From the NCBI GenBank assembly GCA_009773805.1, contig WTXA01000002.1, positions 682,001 through 746,000 of the forward strand: DNA of 64,000 nucleotides, given 5' to 3'. Below are positions 16,962 to 25,183 of the stretch, piece after piece. The notes beneath the pieces were generated by a model. The model had not been told where the DNA came from. It saw only the letters and a program-made list of their open reading frames with translations, and ran no database searches. Source of the DNA: Fusobacteriota bacterium (GTDB lineage: Bacteria > Bacillota > TC1). Every line of letters begins with the position of its first letter. Position 1 is the stretch's first letter. Made by a program: the position numbers and the translations under genes.

Positions 16962-17806
16962 AAGAATTTAAAGAATATTTAAATAAAATCAAAGCTGAAG
17001 AGGGCTTGAAAGTAAAAACTATAAAATACATAAGAATGGAATCTAATAAAATAAATCAAAAAAATAATAAGAGAAACAATGAAAAATATTTTGGGAAAGG
17101 GGTTTTTGGAATGAAAAAGTTAGCAGGAGCACTATTCTCAGTTGCGGTCTTAGCAATTGTAGCTTTAGGAGGCTTTAATTTATATAACAGTCCAGTAGCC
17201 TATGTTAGTATGGACATTAATCCTAGTGTGGAATTAGGGTTGAATTTTATGAACAGGGTAGTTAGTGTAGAGGGTGTCAATGATGATGGGAGAGGTCTTC
17301 TTACTGAAATGAAATTAGAAAATATGACCGCTGAAGAAGCAGTTCAAGCCTTTGTACAAGAAGCTAACAAAAAGGGATATTTGAATGAAGATGGTTCATC
17401 TGTGGTTGCCTTAACTACCTTTGCAAAAAATGAAAAGAAGGCTGAAAAGATAGAAGATAGAATTCAAGACAGAGTAAAGAAAATAATTGCTGAAAAAAGT
17501 ATGGATTATGTAGTTTATTCAGACCATGCTAATCTTGAACTTAGAAGTGAGGCAGAAAAGTACGACATATCACCAGGTAAATATAGACTTATCCTCATGC
17601 TACAGGAACTTGATTCCAGCATTGAAGTTACAGACTATAAAGATGCTACTGTTAAGGAGATTATGTTTAAGATTCATGATTTGAAGGGAATTGGGCAAAA
17701 TAGAAATGATAAATCAAAGGATTTCGAAAGAAATAGAGCTATAATTAACGAAACTGCTCAACAAGCTATTATTAGAGCACAAAATAAAAAAAATAATCCT
17801 AAATAA
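16958..17806 (+). CDS. RsgI-like anti-sigma factor
   Basis: A 282-residue single-pass membrane protein. The cytosolic part is about 50 basic residues, the membrane segment lies near 55-76 (LAGALFSVAVLAIVALGG), and the outer domain has the RsgI signature YVSMDINPSVELGLN with NRVVSVEGVNDDG, seen in RsgI anti-sigma-I proteins. The usual RsgI N-terminal domain is not recognisable. The 4-base ATGA overlap with the sigma gene indicates coupled synthesis. An internal ATG (17111) after AAAGGGGTTTTTGG could give a shorter form. Confidence 0.75.
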   Translation: MKEFKEYLNKIKAEEGLKVKTIKYIRMESNKINQKNNKRNNEKYFGKGVFGMKKLAGALFSVAVLAIVALGGFNLYNSPVAYVSMDINPSVELGLNFMNRVVSVEGVNDDGRGLLTEMKLENMTAEEAVQAFVQEANKKGYLNEDGSSVVALTTFAKNEKKAEKIEDRIQDRVKKIIAEKSMDYVVYSDHANLELRSEAEKYDISPGKYRLILMLQELDSSIEVTDYKDATVKEIMFKIHDLKGIGQNRNDKSKDFERNRAIINETAQQAIIRAQNKKNNPK

Positions 17807-17830
17807 ATCAAATATTTGTTATAAGTATTT

Positions 17831-17868
17831 AAAAAAACATTGCCCTAACTAAATGGCAATGTTTTTTT
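17831..17868 (+). terminator. Terminator after the sigma/anti-sigma operon
   Basis: Stem AAAAAAACATTGCC / GGCAATGTTTTTTT with a 10-base loop. Confidence 0.85.
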
Positions 17869-17878
17869 ATTTATAGTG

Positions 17879-17909
17879 TTGACATTGACGTAACGTAATA
17901 GTTTAATAT
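17879..17909 (+). promoter_or_regulatory. MerR-type promoter with 19-bp spacer
   Basis: TTGACA (17879-17884), a 19-bp spacer and TAATAT (17904-17909). The stretched spacer and the ACGTAACGTAA motif inside it are what MerR-family activators need; the gene that follows encodes a MerR regulator. Confidence 0.65.
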
Positions 17910-17929
17910 AGAGACAAGGAGGTGGTGTG

Positions 17930-18703
17930 ATGGAATATACAATTAATTCTTTAGCAAAGATGTCAGGAATTAGTAGCAGGACACTAAGACACTATGATGA
18001 TATCGAGTTATTAAAACCATCAAGAATCAGTTCCACCAAATACAGAATCTATGGACAAAAGGAAATTGATAAACTACAACAAATATTATTCTACAAGGAA
18101 CTTGGACTTGGTCTTAGTGATATTAAGAAGATATTGGACAATAGTAGTTTTGATGCTCAAGAGGCTATGGAAAAACATTTGATGGAACTTGAAAGTAAGC
18201 AAAAACAAATCGATCAACTAATATTAAATGTCAACAAGACAATTAAGTCACTAAAAGGAGAAGAGGAAATGAGTAACAAAGAAAAATTTGAAGGCTTCAA
18301 AAAAAATATGATTGAAGCAAACGAGCAAAAATATGGTAAAGAAATTAGAGAAAAATTTGGAAATGATGTAATTGAAGAATCAAATCAAAAACTTGCCCAA
18401 ATGACTCAGGAAGAATATCAAGATATAGAAAAATTAGCAAAAGAACTAAATCTCAAACTTAAAGATGCAGTTGCTACAGGAAATCCAAGAGGTGATTTAG
18501 CACAAGAAGTATGCGAATTACATAGAAGATGGCTAACCTTCTACTGGCCTAAGGATACCTATACCAAAGAAGCACATCAAGGTTTGGCAGAGATGTATTG
18601 CCAAGATGAAAGATTCAAGGAATACTATGAAAAAATAGCTCCAGGAACAGCAGAGTTCCTAAATGAAGCAATAAAGATCTATTGTATGAAAAGATCAGAG
18701 TAG
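17930..18703 (+). CDS. MerR family regulator with TipAS domain
   Basis: A 257-residue regulator. Residues 1-70 form the MerR winged helix (SLAKMSGISSRTLRHYDDI, then SSTKYRIYGQKEID), a coiled coil covers about 75-105, and a TipAS drug-recognition domain spans about 120-255 (ELHRRWLTFYWPK, YTKEAHQGLAEMY). TipAS domains bind thiopeptide antibiotics or related compounds covalently or tightly. ATG 17930 is used, with GTG just before it, behind AAGGAGGTGG. The promoter has a 19-bp spacer, consistent with autoactivation. Confidence 0.9.
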   Translation: MEYTINSLAKMSGISSRTLRHYDDIELLKPSRISSTKYRIYGQKEIDKLQQILFYKELGLGLSDIKKILDNSSFDAQEAMEKHLMELESKQKQIDQLILNVNKTIKSLKGEEEMSNKEKFEGFKKNMIEANEQKYGKEIREKFGNDVIEESNQKLAQMTQEEYQDIEKLAKELNLKLKDAVATGNPRGDLAQEVCELHRRWLTFYWPKDTYTKEAHQGLAEMYCQDERFKEYYEKIAPGTAEFLNEAIKIYCMKRSE

Positions 18704-18836
18704 ATATAATGAGGGCAAGGCACGAAAAGATAGTGGTGAATAGGATGATTCGATTTGATGAGATATTGATCTAGATACTTGTGGATTTAATATCCAAAAA
18801 AAGTTAGTAAGGAATGGTAATATATGATGCAAGTAA
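18704..18836. other. Eroded sequence upstream of the GNAT remnant
   Basis: No intact gene on either strand. It is probably the ruined 5' half of the GNAT gene; reading frames are interrupted every 10-20 codons. Confidence 0.45.
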
Positions 18837-19085
18837 AAATTCTTTGTTGATAGTAATTTTAGAGGTAGAGATTATGGGATTGGAGCTAATTTATTTGCAA
18901 CTTTTATATCATTTGTTAAAAAAACAGATATGAAGCATATAATTTTGGATACACCGGCTGTTGCAACTAGATCACATTATTTCTATAGGAAAGTAGGATT
19001 TAGATTAATTGACAATGTAGATTTACCAGTTGAATATTCCTATCCAGATAGAAACTCACTATTATTTATATTAGATATCAATTAA
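18837..19085 (+). pseudogene. Decayed GNAT acetyltransferase (C-terminal remnant)
   Basis: An open stretch of about 82 codons without any usable start encodes FVDSNFRGRDYGIGANLF, the GNAT acetyl-CoA binding motif, followed by HIILDTPAVATRSHYFYRKVGFRL, split as the family's beta4-alpha4 region, and ends at TAA 19083-19085. Upstream (18704-18836) only fragments with several stop codons remain where the N-terminal half should be. It is the eroded remains of a GNAT N-acetyltransferase gene. Confidence 0.75.
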
Positions 19086-19107
19086 GTTTGATAGAAGGAG
19101 ATTTAAA

Positions 19108-19665
19108 ATGAACGGAATTGAATTATTAGTTGAAGAACACAAGTATATAAAAAGAATGTTAATTGTAGTAAGAAAAGCCTGTCTAGGAGTAATGAAGGGT
19201 GAAAATATCAACTATGAAGATTTCAGAAATATTATCGATTTTATTAGAAAATATGCTGATAATCACCACCATGGCAAAGAAGAAAAGTTGCTCTTTAATA
19301 GAATGGTAAGTGAAATTGGAGGAGCAGCAGAAAAGCTAGTAAAACATGGTATGTTAGTAGAACATGACTTAGGCAGACAATTTATTGTGGCTCTTGAAGA
19401 AGCTTTGGCTGAAGTTGAAGGTGGAAATTATGAGGCTAGACTTGATGTTATTGCCAATGCCGTATCCTATACTCACCTGCTTTATAGACATATAGATAAA
19501 GAAGACGATGTGGCTTATCCTTTTGCTCAAAGGGCTCTAAGTGAAGAAACTCTTATTAATTTTGATAAGGATACTTTGCTATTTGAAGAGAAAACTATGA
19601 ATGAAGGTGTTCAAAATAAATATTTGAAAGTGTTAGAATCGTTAGAAAGAAAATATATCGGATAA
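19108..19665 (+). CDS. Hemerythrin domain protein
   Basis: A 185-residue single hemerythrin-like four-helix protein. The metal-ligand pattern is VEEHKYIKRML, NHHHGKEEKLLF, LVEHDLGRQF and YRHIDKEDDVAYPF, with His and Glu in the expected helices. Such proteins bind oxygen, NO or iron. ATG 19108 has AGAAGGAG 7 bases upstream. It lies downstream of the GNAT remnant and faces the hcp gene, so it may belong to the window's NO/oxygen-defence set, although no shared operator was seen. Confidence 0.88.
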   Translation: MNGIELLVEEHKYIKRMLIVVRKACLGVMKGENINYEDFRNIIDFIRKYADNHHHGKEEKLLFNRMVSEIGGAAEKLVKHGMLVEHDLGRQFIVALEEALAEVEGGNYEARLDVIANAVSYTHLLYRHIDKEDDVAYPFAQRALSEETLINFDKDTLLFEEKTMNEGVQNKYLKVLESLERKYIG

Positions 19666-19813
19666 TTATGGATAATATATATAGGCTACGTTAGAATTTA
19701 GGTATCTTGAATAATATAAAGTTCCTGATGGTAATGAACTAAGATAATCATACCAAACGATATACAAAATATTGCAGGATTAATTACTAATATTAAAAAC
19801 AATTTATATAACT

Positions 19814-19859
19814 AAAAAATGAAGGAAGATGGACATTTGCCCATCTTTCTTCATTTTTT
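19814..19859. terminator. Bidirectional terminator before hcp
   Basis: A 19-bp stem (AAAAAATGAAGGAAGATGG paired with 19841-19859) and a 7-8 base loop. The preceding 19666-19813 holds no recognisable gene. Confidence 0.85.
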
Positions 19860-19876
19860 AATAAGGATTATAAGGA

Positions 19877-21511
19877 TTATTTTAATATTTCTTTAAGGTC
19901 GTGTTCAGGGGTTGTTATTGGAGTCAAGTCAAATTTTTCAACTAAGATATCTAGAACATTAGAGGATAAGAAAGCTGGCAATGTAGGTCCTAGATAAATA
20001 TTTTTGATACCTAATGCTAATAAGGTCAATAAGATACAAACAGCCTTTTGCTCATACCATGAGAGAACAAGAGTAAGAGGTAGGTCATTTACTGAACAAT
20101 CAAAAGCCTTCGATAAAGCCAAGGCTACCTCAATAGCTGAATAAGCATCATTACATTGTCCCATGTCAAGAATACGAGGTAAGCCATTGATTTCACCTAG
20201 ATCCAAGTCATTGAATCTAAACTTACCACAAGCTAGGGTTAGAATCATAGTATCCTTTGGAGCCTTTTGTACAAATTTAGTATAGTAGTTTCTACCTGGT
20301 TTAGCACCATCACAACCTCCTACAAGGAAGAAGTGCTTAACAGAACCATCCTTTACAGAATCGACTATTTTATCAGCTACACTTAAGACTGTCTTTCTAG
20401 CAAAGCCAGTAACAAGTTCTGTTCCACCATTAATACCAGGCATTTGAGTATCTTGTGCATAACCACCAAGTTCGATAGCCTTATTTATAACTGGTGTGAA
20501 ATCCTTCTTGTGGTCAACTTCAGGTATATGCTGTAATTCAGGGAAGGCCACCATAGATGAAGTGAATATTCTATCACTGTATGATTGCTTTGGAGGCATC
20601 AGACAATTGGTTGTATAAAGTATTGGTGCTGGTATATTCTTGAATTCTTTTTGTTGATTCTGCCAGGCTGTACCAAAATTACCTTTTAGTTGAGAATATT
20701 TCTTCAGCTCAGGATAACCGTGGGCTGGAAGCATTTCACTATGTGTATAGACATTAACTCCTTTACCTTTAGTTTGTTCTAATAATTGTTTAAGATCATA
20801 AAGATCATGACCAGTAATAACGATAAATGGGCCTTTTTCTATTTCTGTTGGTACTTTTGTAGGTACAGGATGACCGTAGGTACTAGTGTTTGCTTCATCT
20901 AGTAAAGCCATACATTTTAGATTTATATGACCAAATTCCATCAAATAACCTAACCAGTCTTCACTTGAGTGGTTACTACCAACTATTCTCATACCCTTAT
21001 ATAGCCAGGCAGATACTTCAGGATTTTCTTTTCCTAGAACAAAAGCGTGTAAAGCATAAGCAGCCATTCCTCTAATTCCAAATAGTAGTGTAGAACGTAG
21101 TGAGACTATATCAGAATCCCCATGCCATAGTTTCTCGTATGGGTAGGCTTCATAATGTCCGTACTTAGCAGTTTCTTCTAAACATTCAAGACTACTTTTA
21201 GATTGGGAACATGAGTAGAGCTCATAATTCATATATTTAGCAGTTTCTTCTTGAACTTTTTTAATAGTTTCTCTGATTCTTGTACTATCGAAACTAACAT
21301 TAGTAACAGTTGTAAATAGTCCTTGCAACATAAGTTCATCTGTTTCTTTGGTAGTTATCTTTCCTTCAACTGCTCTTGCTAAGTTTATAAGAGCTCCTGT
21401 AAGTTCATCTTGACTATTGGCAACTATTGGTTCCTTGCCACAGGCTCCTGAATCAGTACAGCCTCTTCCGCCACTTGCTTGTTCACATTGAAAACAAAAC
21501 ATATTATTCAT
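19877..21511 (-). CDS. hcp: Hydroxylamine reductase / hybrid cluster protein
   Basis: Hcp carries a hybrid Fe-S-O cluster and protects anaerobes against nitrosative stress; NO and hydroxylamine reductase activities are reported. The 544-residue protein starts with the proximal cluster motif C6-x2-C9-x8-C18-x5-C24 and contains the hybrid-cluster regions TTNCLMPP, GGCDGAKPGR, LACGKFRFN and DMGQCNDAYSA. ATG 21511 follows CAGGAGGAAT. The upstream region holds a GTATC-N4-GATAC inverted repeat identical in core to that before the RIC operon. Confidence 0.97.
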   Translation of the reverse strand: MNNMFCFQCEQASGGRGCTDSGACGKEPIVANSQDELTGALINLARAVEGKITTKETDELMLQGLFTTVTNVSFDSTRIRETIKKVQEETAKYMNYELYSCSQSKSSLECLEETAKYGHYEAYPYEKLWHGDSDIVSLRSTLLFGIRGMAAYALHAFVLGKENPEVSAWLYKGMRIVGSNHSSEDWLGYLMEFGHINLKCMALLDEANTSTYGHPVPTKVPTEIEKGPFIVITGHDLYDLKQLLEQTKGKGVNVYTHSEMLPAHGYPELKKYSQLKGNFGTAWQNQQKEFKNIPAPILYTTNCLMPPKQSYSDRIFTSSMVAFPELQHIPEVDHKKDFTPVINKAIELGGYAQDTQMPGINGGTELVTGFARKTVLSVADKIVDSVKDGSVKHFFLVGGCDGAKPGRNYYTKFVQKAPKDTMILTLACGKFRFNDLDLGEINGLPRILDMGQCNDAYSAIEVALALSKAFDCSVNDLPLTLVLSWYEQKAVCILLTLLALGIKNIYLGPTLPAFLSSNVLDILVEKFDLTPITTPEHDLKEILK

Positions 21512-21592
21512 TCTTTGTAATTCCTCCTGGGTATTCTATTGCACTAAATTTATCGTGCTCTGAAATTCTACTATATTACTATGAATTAATCG

Positions 21593-21606
21593 GTATCTTG
21601 AGATAC
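21593..21606. promoter_or_regulatory. GTATC-N4-GATAC operator upstream of hcp
   Basis: GTATC-TTGA-GATAC (also readable as GTATCT-TG-AGATAC) in the hcp/MFS intergenic region, 82 bp upstream of the hcp start. It shares its core with the site at 8617-8630. Confidence 0.65.
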
Positions 21607-21618
21607 GAAATTTTAATT

Positions 21619-21682
21619 TTGATATGGAAAATATATCAAGGTAGTTTGGTTGCTTAGTTTGGTGAATATATTGTAAACTAAG
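21619..21682. promoter_or_regulatory. Two further inverted repeats upstream of the MFS gene
   Basis: TTGATAT-N7-ATATCAA (21619-21639) and CTTAGTTT-N14-AAACTAAG (21653-21660 with 21675-21682), the second close to the expected MFS promoter. Factors unknown. Confidence 0.4.
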
Positions 21683-21708
21683 TATAGTAGTAAAAAAGGA
21701 AGATATTA

Positions 21709-22932
21709 ATGAAAGCGAAATTAGATAACAAAAGCAGATTAAAGAAGTTCTTTGGTATAAATACAAGCATGCTCACAATGCTAGTAATTGTTGTATCCTT
21801 AGGACTAGGAGAAAAGATAGGTGAAAGATTCCTTCCTGTTTATATATTAGCCTTAGGAGGTTCTATATATGCTATAGGCTTTTTGAATTCAATTGATAAT
21901 TTTCTATCAGCTATTTATTCTTATATAGGTGGGTATATTTCTGATAGAATTGGCTATAAAAAAGCTTTATATACATATACTTTAATTGCTATATTTGGAT
22001 ATTTGATTATCATTTTATTTCCTATTTGGCAGGCTGTCTTGGTTGGAGCTGTTTTTTTTATATCTTGGACTGCATTATCCCTACCTGCTATACTTTCATT
22101 GATTTCGGCAACAGTGGTTAAGGAGAAACAAACCATGGGTGTATCTCTTCATTCATTGGTTAGAAGAATACCTATGGCTCTTGGACCACTTCTTGGAGGA
22201 ATTCTTATTACTAATCTTGGAATTACAACAGGTTCACGAGTGTCTTTCTCCATAGCTTTGATGCTCGGTATATTTTCCTTATATTTTATAAAGAAATATA
22301 TTGAAGATAAGAAAGAAGGTACATCAAAACCAATAGCCCCATTATCAATCTTTAAGTCTATGAGTAGTGAGTTAAGAATATTGTTGCTTAGTGATATTTT
22401 TATAAGATTCGCTGAACAGATACCATATGCTTTCGTCGTTATTTGGGTATTGGAAAATAAAGGCATGTCAGCAGCTTTTTTTGGTATCCTTACTGTAATA
22501 GAAATGATTACTGCAATGTTGATATATATTCCAGTAGCTTATTTATCAGAAAAGACATCTAGCAAGTTAAGTATAAGCATATCATTTGTTTTTTTTACAA
22601 TATTTCCTGTGTTTCTTCTTTTCTCTAGAAATGTGCCGTTACTTATTATAGCTTTTATAATTAGGGGCTTAAAGGAATTTGGTGAGCCTACAAGAAAGGC
22701 ATTGATTGTTAAGTTGGCTCCTATTGGTGGACAGGGTTCAATATTTGGAGCCTACTATCTTTTTAGGGATGTTATTGTTTCTGTAGTAGTACTTTTTAGT
22801 GCATTGCTATGGAATATTGGTCCTAGTTTTAATTTTTTAACTGCAAGTCTATTTGGCTTGATTGGTACAATAATATTTATCCTTTTTGGTAAGGATGAGA
22901 GAGGCTTGGTGAAAAAGTATGAATCTAATTGA
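21709..22932 (+). CDS. MFS transporter
   Basis: A 407-residue, 12-segment major facilitator. The cytoplasmic loop motif GGYISDRIGYKKALY between helices 2 and 3 and RRIPMALGPLLGGIL in helix 5 are typical of drug or metabolite exporters. It starts with ATG behind AAGGAAG and overlaps the next gene by 14 bases. It is divergent from hcp and shares its intergenic region, so coordinated control with hcp is possible. The substrate cannot be predicted. Confidence 0.88.
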   Translation: MKAKLDNKSRLKKFFGINTSMLTMLVIVVSLGLGEKIGERFLPVYILALGGSIYAIGFLNSIDNFLSAIYSYIGGYISDRIGYKKALYTYTLIAIFGYLIIILFPIWQAVLVGAVFFISWTALSLPAILSLISATVVKEKQTMGVSLHSLVRRIPMALGPLLGGILITNLGITTGSRVSFSIALMLGIFSLYFIKKYIEDKKEGTSKPIAPLSIFKSMSSELRILLLSDIFIRFAEQIPYAFVVIWVLENKGMSAAFFGILTVIEMITAMLIYIPVAYLSEKTSSKLSISISFVFFTIFPVFLLFSRNVPLLIIAFIIRGLKEFGEPTRKALIVKLAPIGGQGSIFGAYYLFRDVIVSVVVLFSALLWNIGPSFNFLTASLFGLIGTIIFILFGKDERGLVKKYESN

Positions 22933-23257
22933 TGAATATATTCAAACATTTCCAGAAGAGGTTCAAAAAAAACTTCAAGAAATAAGACAAGTGATAAAAG
23001 AAAATGCACCTGAGGCTATAGAGAAAATCAGCTATGGTATTCCAACTTTCTATTTAGAAGGCAATCTAGTTCATTTTGCTGCCTATAGTGGTCATATAGG
23101 TTTTTATCCAGCACCTAGTGGAATCGATGCTTTTAAAGATGAGCTAAGAGCGTATAAGACTAGCAAGGGTGCTATACAATTTCCAATTGATAAGGATATT
23201 CCTCTTGATTTGATTAAAAAAATAGTTCTTTTCAGGGTAGGGGAGAATACTAAATAA
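22919..23257 (+). CDS. DUF1801 (YdhG-like) protein
   Basis: A 112-residue DUF1801 protein: EYIQTFPEEVQKKLQEIRQVI, EKISYGIPTFYLEGNLVHFAA and IGFYPAPSGIDAFKDEL are the family's conserved segments. The fold is YdhG-like; related Bacillus proteins have been described as frataxin-like iron chaperones. It overlaps the MFS gene by 14 bases and the rlmD gene by one base, so the three genes are translationally linked. Confidence 0.85.
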   Translation: MNLIDEYIQTFPEEVQKKLQEIRQVIKENAPEAIEKISYGIPTFYLEGNLVHFAAYSGHIGFYPAPSGIDAFKDELRAYKTSKGAIQFPIDKDIPLDLIKKIVLFRVGENTK

Positions 23258-24594
23258 TGAGTAAGAAAGTAATCAAAGGCAAGGTAGCTTACTTGACTGA
23301 AGAAGGTAAGGGTGTTGTTAAAATAAAGGGTAAAGACTTGTTTGTGCCCTATGTTTTACCTGGTGAATTTGTTAGTGTTGAGGTTGTTGAAACTAGAACT
23401 GGTGAGGTATCTCGTTTGTTGAAGGTGGAAACTCCCTCAGTTGATAGAGTTAAGCCTCCATGTCCATATTTCTATGAGTGTGGTGGTTGTCAATTACAGC
23501 ATATGAACTATAGTGCTGAGTTGAGTTTCAAGGAAAATTATGTCAAGCGACTATTATCAAAGTTTGGTGACTTTTCTGGTGTGATTGGGATGGAGAATCC
23601 TTGGTATTATAGGAATAAGGTCATTTCTACGTTTGGTTATGATCGGAGTAATCGGGTTGTTTCAGGAATTTATAGTGAAAGTAGTCACAGGCTTGTTCCA
23701 ATCGATGTTTGTTTGATTGAAGATGAGGTTGCTGATAAGGTGATTGCAACTATTAGGAAGTTAGTTTCTGATTTTAAGATTAGAATTTTTGACGAGGATA
23801 AGGGTCGTGGTTTTTTGCGTCATGTTGTTATTAGGAGTGGTCATTATAGTGGCGAGGTGATGGTTACTTTGGTGGTTTCATCTTTTGAGTTTCCTTCTAA
23901 GAATAATTTTGTTAAGGCTTTGGTGAAGAAGCATCCTGAGGTGGGGTGTGTGGTGCTTAATTTAAATAAGAGGCGTTCTAGTGTGGTTCTTGGTCATGAG
24001 GAGAGGGTTATTTATGGTAAGGGTTTTATAGAGGATGCTTTGTGTGGTTTGAGGTTTGGTATTTCTTCTAGATCTTTTTATCAGATTAATAGTGTGCAGA
24101 CTGAGATTCTCTATAATAAAGTTATTGAGTTTGCTGGCCTTACTGGTGAAGAGTTGGTTCTTGATGCTTATTGTGGTGTTGGGACTATTGGTATGGTGGT
24201 TGCTAGTCGTGCTAAGAGGGTTATTGGTGTTGAGATTAATGCTGATGCTGTTAAGGACGCTAAGATTAATGCTAGAAGGAATGATATTTCTAATATTTCT
24301 TTTGTTTGTGCTGATGCTTCAGATTATATGGTTGGTTTAACTAAAGAGGGTATTGGGGTTGATGTAGTATTGATGGATCCTCCTAGGGATGGTAGTGATG
24401 AGAGGTTTTTAGAAGCTGTCCTTAAGCTTAAACCTAAACGGGTTGTTTATGTTTCTTGTGGTCCTTATGCTCTTGCTAGGGATTTGGAGTTTTTGACTAG
24501 GCATGGGGAGTATAGGGTGGCGCAGATGGTTGGGGTTGATTTGTTTCCTCATACTTATCATGTGGAGACGGTGGTAAAGCTTGAAAGACAATAG
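23257..24594 (+). CDS. rlmD: 23S rRNA (uracil-C5)-methyltransferase RlmD-type (TrmA family)
   Basis: A 445-residue RNA m5U methyltransferase. An N-terminal TRAM domain (residues 1-60) is followed by the 4Fe-4S ligands C69, C75 and C78 (CPYFYECGGCQ) with the fourth near 152, the SAM motif LDAYCGVGTIGM and the catalytic cysteine C401 in VYVSCGP. RlmD methylates U1939 of 23S rRNA; RlmCD-type dual specificity in Firmicutes is possible. Its codons end mostly in T or G (GTT, GGT, TTG, CGT), unlike its A-rich neighbours. Confidence 0.93.
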   Translation: MSKKVIKGKVAYLTEEGKGVVKIKGKDLFVPYVLPGEFVSVEVVETRTGEVSRLLKVETPSVDRVKPPCPYFYECGGCQLQHMNYSAELSFKENYVKRLLSKFGDFSGVIGMENPWYYRNKVISTFGYDRSNRVVSGIYSESSHRLVPIDVCLIEDEVADKVIATIRKLVSDFKIRIFDEDKGRGFLRHVVIRSGHYSGEVMVTLVVSSFEFPSKNNFVKALVKKHPEVGCVVLNLNKRRSSVVLGHEERVIYGKGFIEDALCGLRFGISSRSFYQINSVQTEILYNKVIEFAGLTGEELVLDAYCGVGTIGMVVASRAKRVIGVEINADAVKDAKINARRNDISNISFVCADASDYMVGLTKEGIGVDVVLMDPPRDGSDERFLEAVLKLKPKRVVYVSCGPYALARDLEFLTRHGEYRVAQMVGVDLFPHTYHVETVVKLERQ

Positions 24595-24608
24595 TTATAG
24601 ATAAAAAG

Positions 24609-24635
24609 AATAAGAGCCTTTCGGCTCTTATTTCT
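24609..24635 (+). terminator. Terminator after rlmD
   Basis: Stem AATAAGAGCC / GGCTCTTATT with a TTTC loop and T-containing tail. Confidence 0.8.
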
Positions 24636-24669
24636 AATTATAAATTAAAGTGCTTGGTGGAGGTTTAAA

Positions 24670-25059
24670 CTATTTTTTTAAACCTTCAACTGCTACCTCA
24701 AATCCTCCGTATGCCATTTTCTTCATATCAATCGGCATTATAAAATCACTTTGTTCATCATAGTTCTCATTCATTTCATCCATCACTTTTTTATTTACTT
24801 CATCACGATGTTCCTTAGAGTTGAAAACAATTAATGAAAACCATACATTTTCATCACTTTTTGCTCCAGTCATTTCAGAAAAAGATCGTGATTTTTCCAC
24901 TCCCATTTCCTGTTGTTTGAGATCATCACCTTTACATTCAAAGTATTCAAGCGCACCATGCTTCATCCAAGAATCCCTGCCCTCTTCCGCCATTTTCTTG
25001 TAATCATCTTCCTTACCTTTAGGCACAACAAGCACAAATCCATCAATATATTTCCCCAT
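24670..25059 (-). CDS. DUF1428 domain protein
   Basis: A 129-residue DUF1428 protein with the conserved MGKYIDGFVLVVPK N-terminus, WMKHGALEYFEC, VWFSLIVFNSKEHRDEVN and a C-terminal MAYGGFEV segment. The fold resembles dimeric ferredoxin-like barrels; the function is unknown. ATG 25059 has AAAGGAGGTATATAAA upstream and gives the family N-terminus; a longer reading by 16 codons has no support. Confidence 0.88.
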   Translation of the reverse strand: MGKYIDGFVLVVPKGKEDDYKKMAEEGRDSWMKHGALEYFECKGDDLKQQEMGVEKSRSFSEMTGAKSDENVWFSLIVFNSKEHRDEVNKKVMDEMNENYDEQSDFIMPIDMKKMAYGGFEVAVEGLKK

Positions 25060-25183
25060 TTTATATACCTCCTTTACATTTCTCGATTTATAAAAAAAGT
25101 CTAACATACATATTCTTCATTATCAATATATAGTATAATTATAACAATGACTTGAAAAAGTATATAGAGTAAGGAGCACATCT

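Noticed and set aside
24056-24340. A 94-codon hydrophobic ORF on the + strand inside rlmD
   Set aside because: It is the out-of-frame reading of a GTT/TTG-rich gene; leucine- and valine-rich content is a by-product of codon bias and there is no ribosome binding site.
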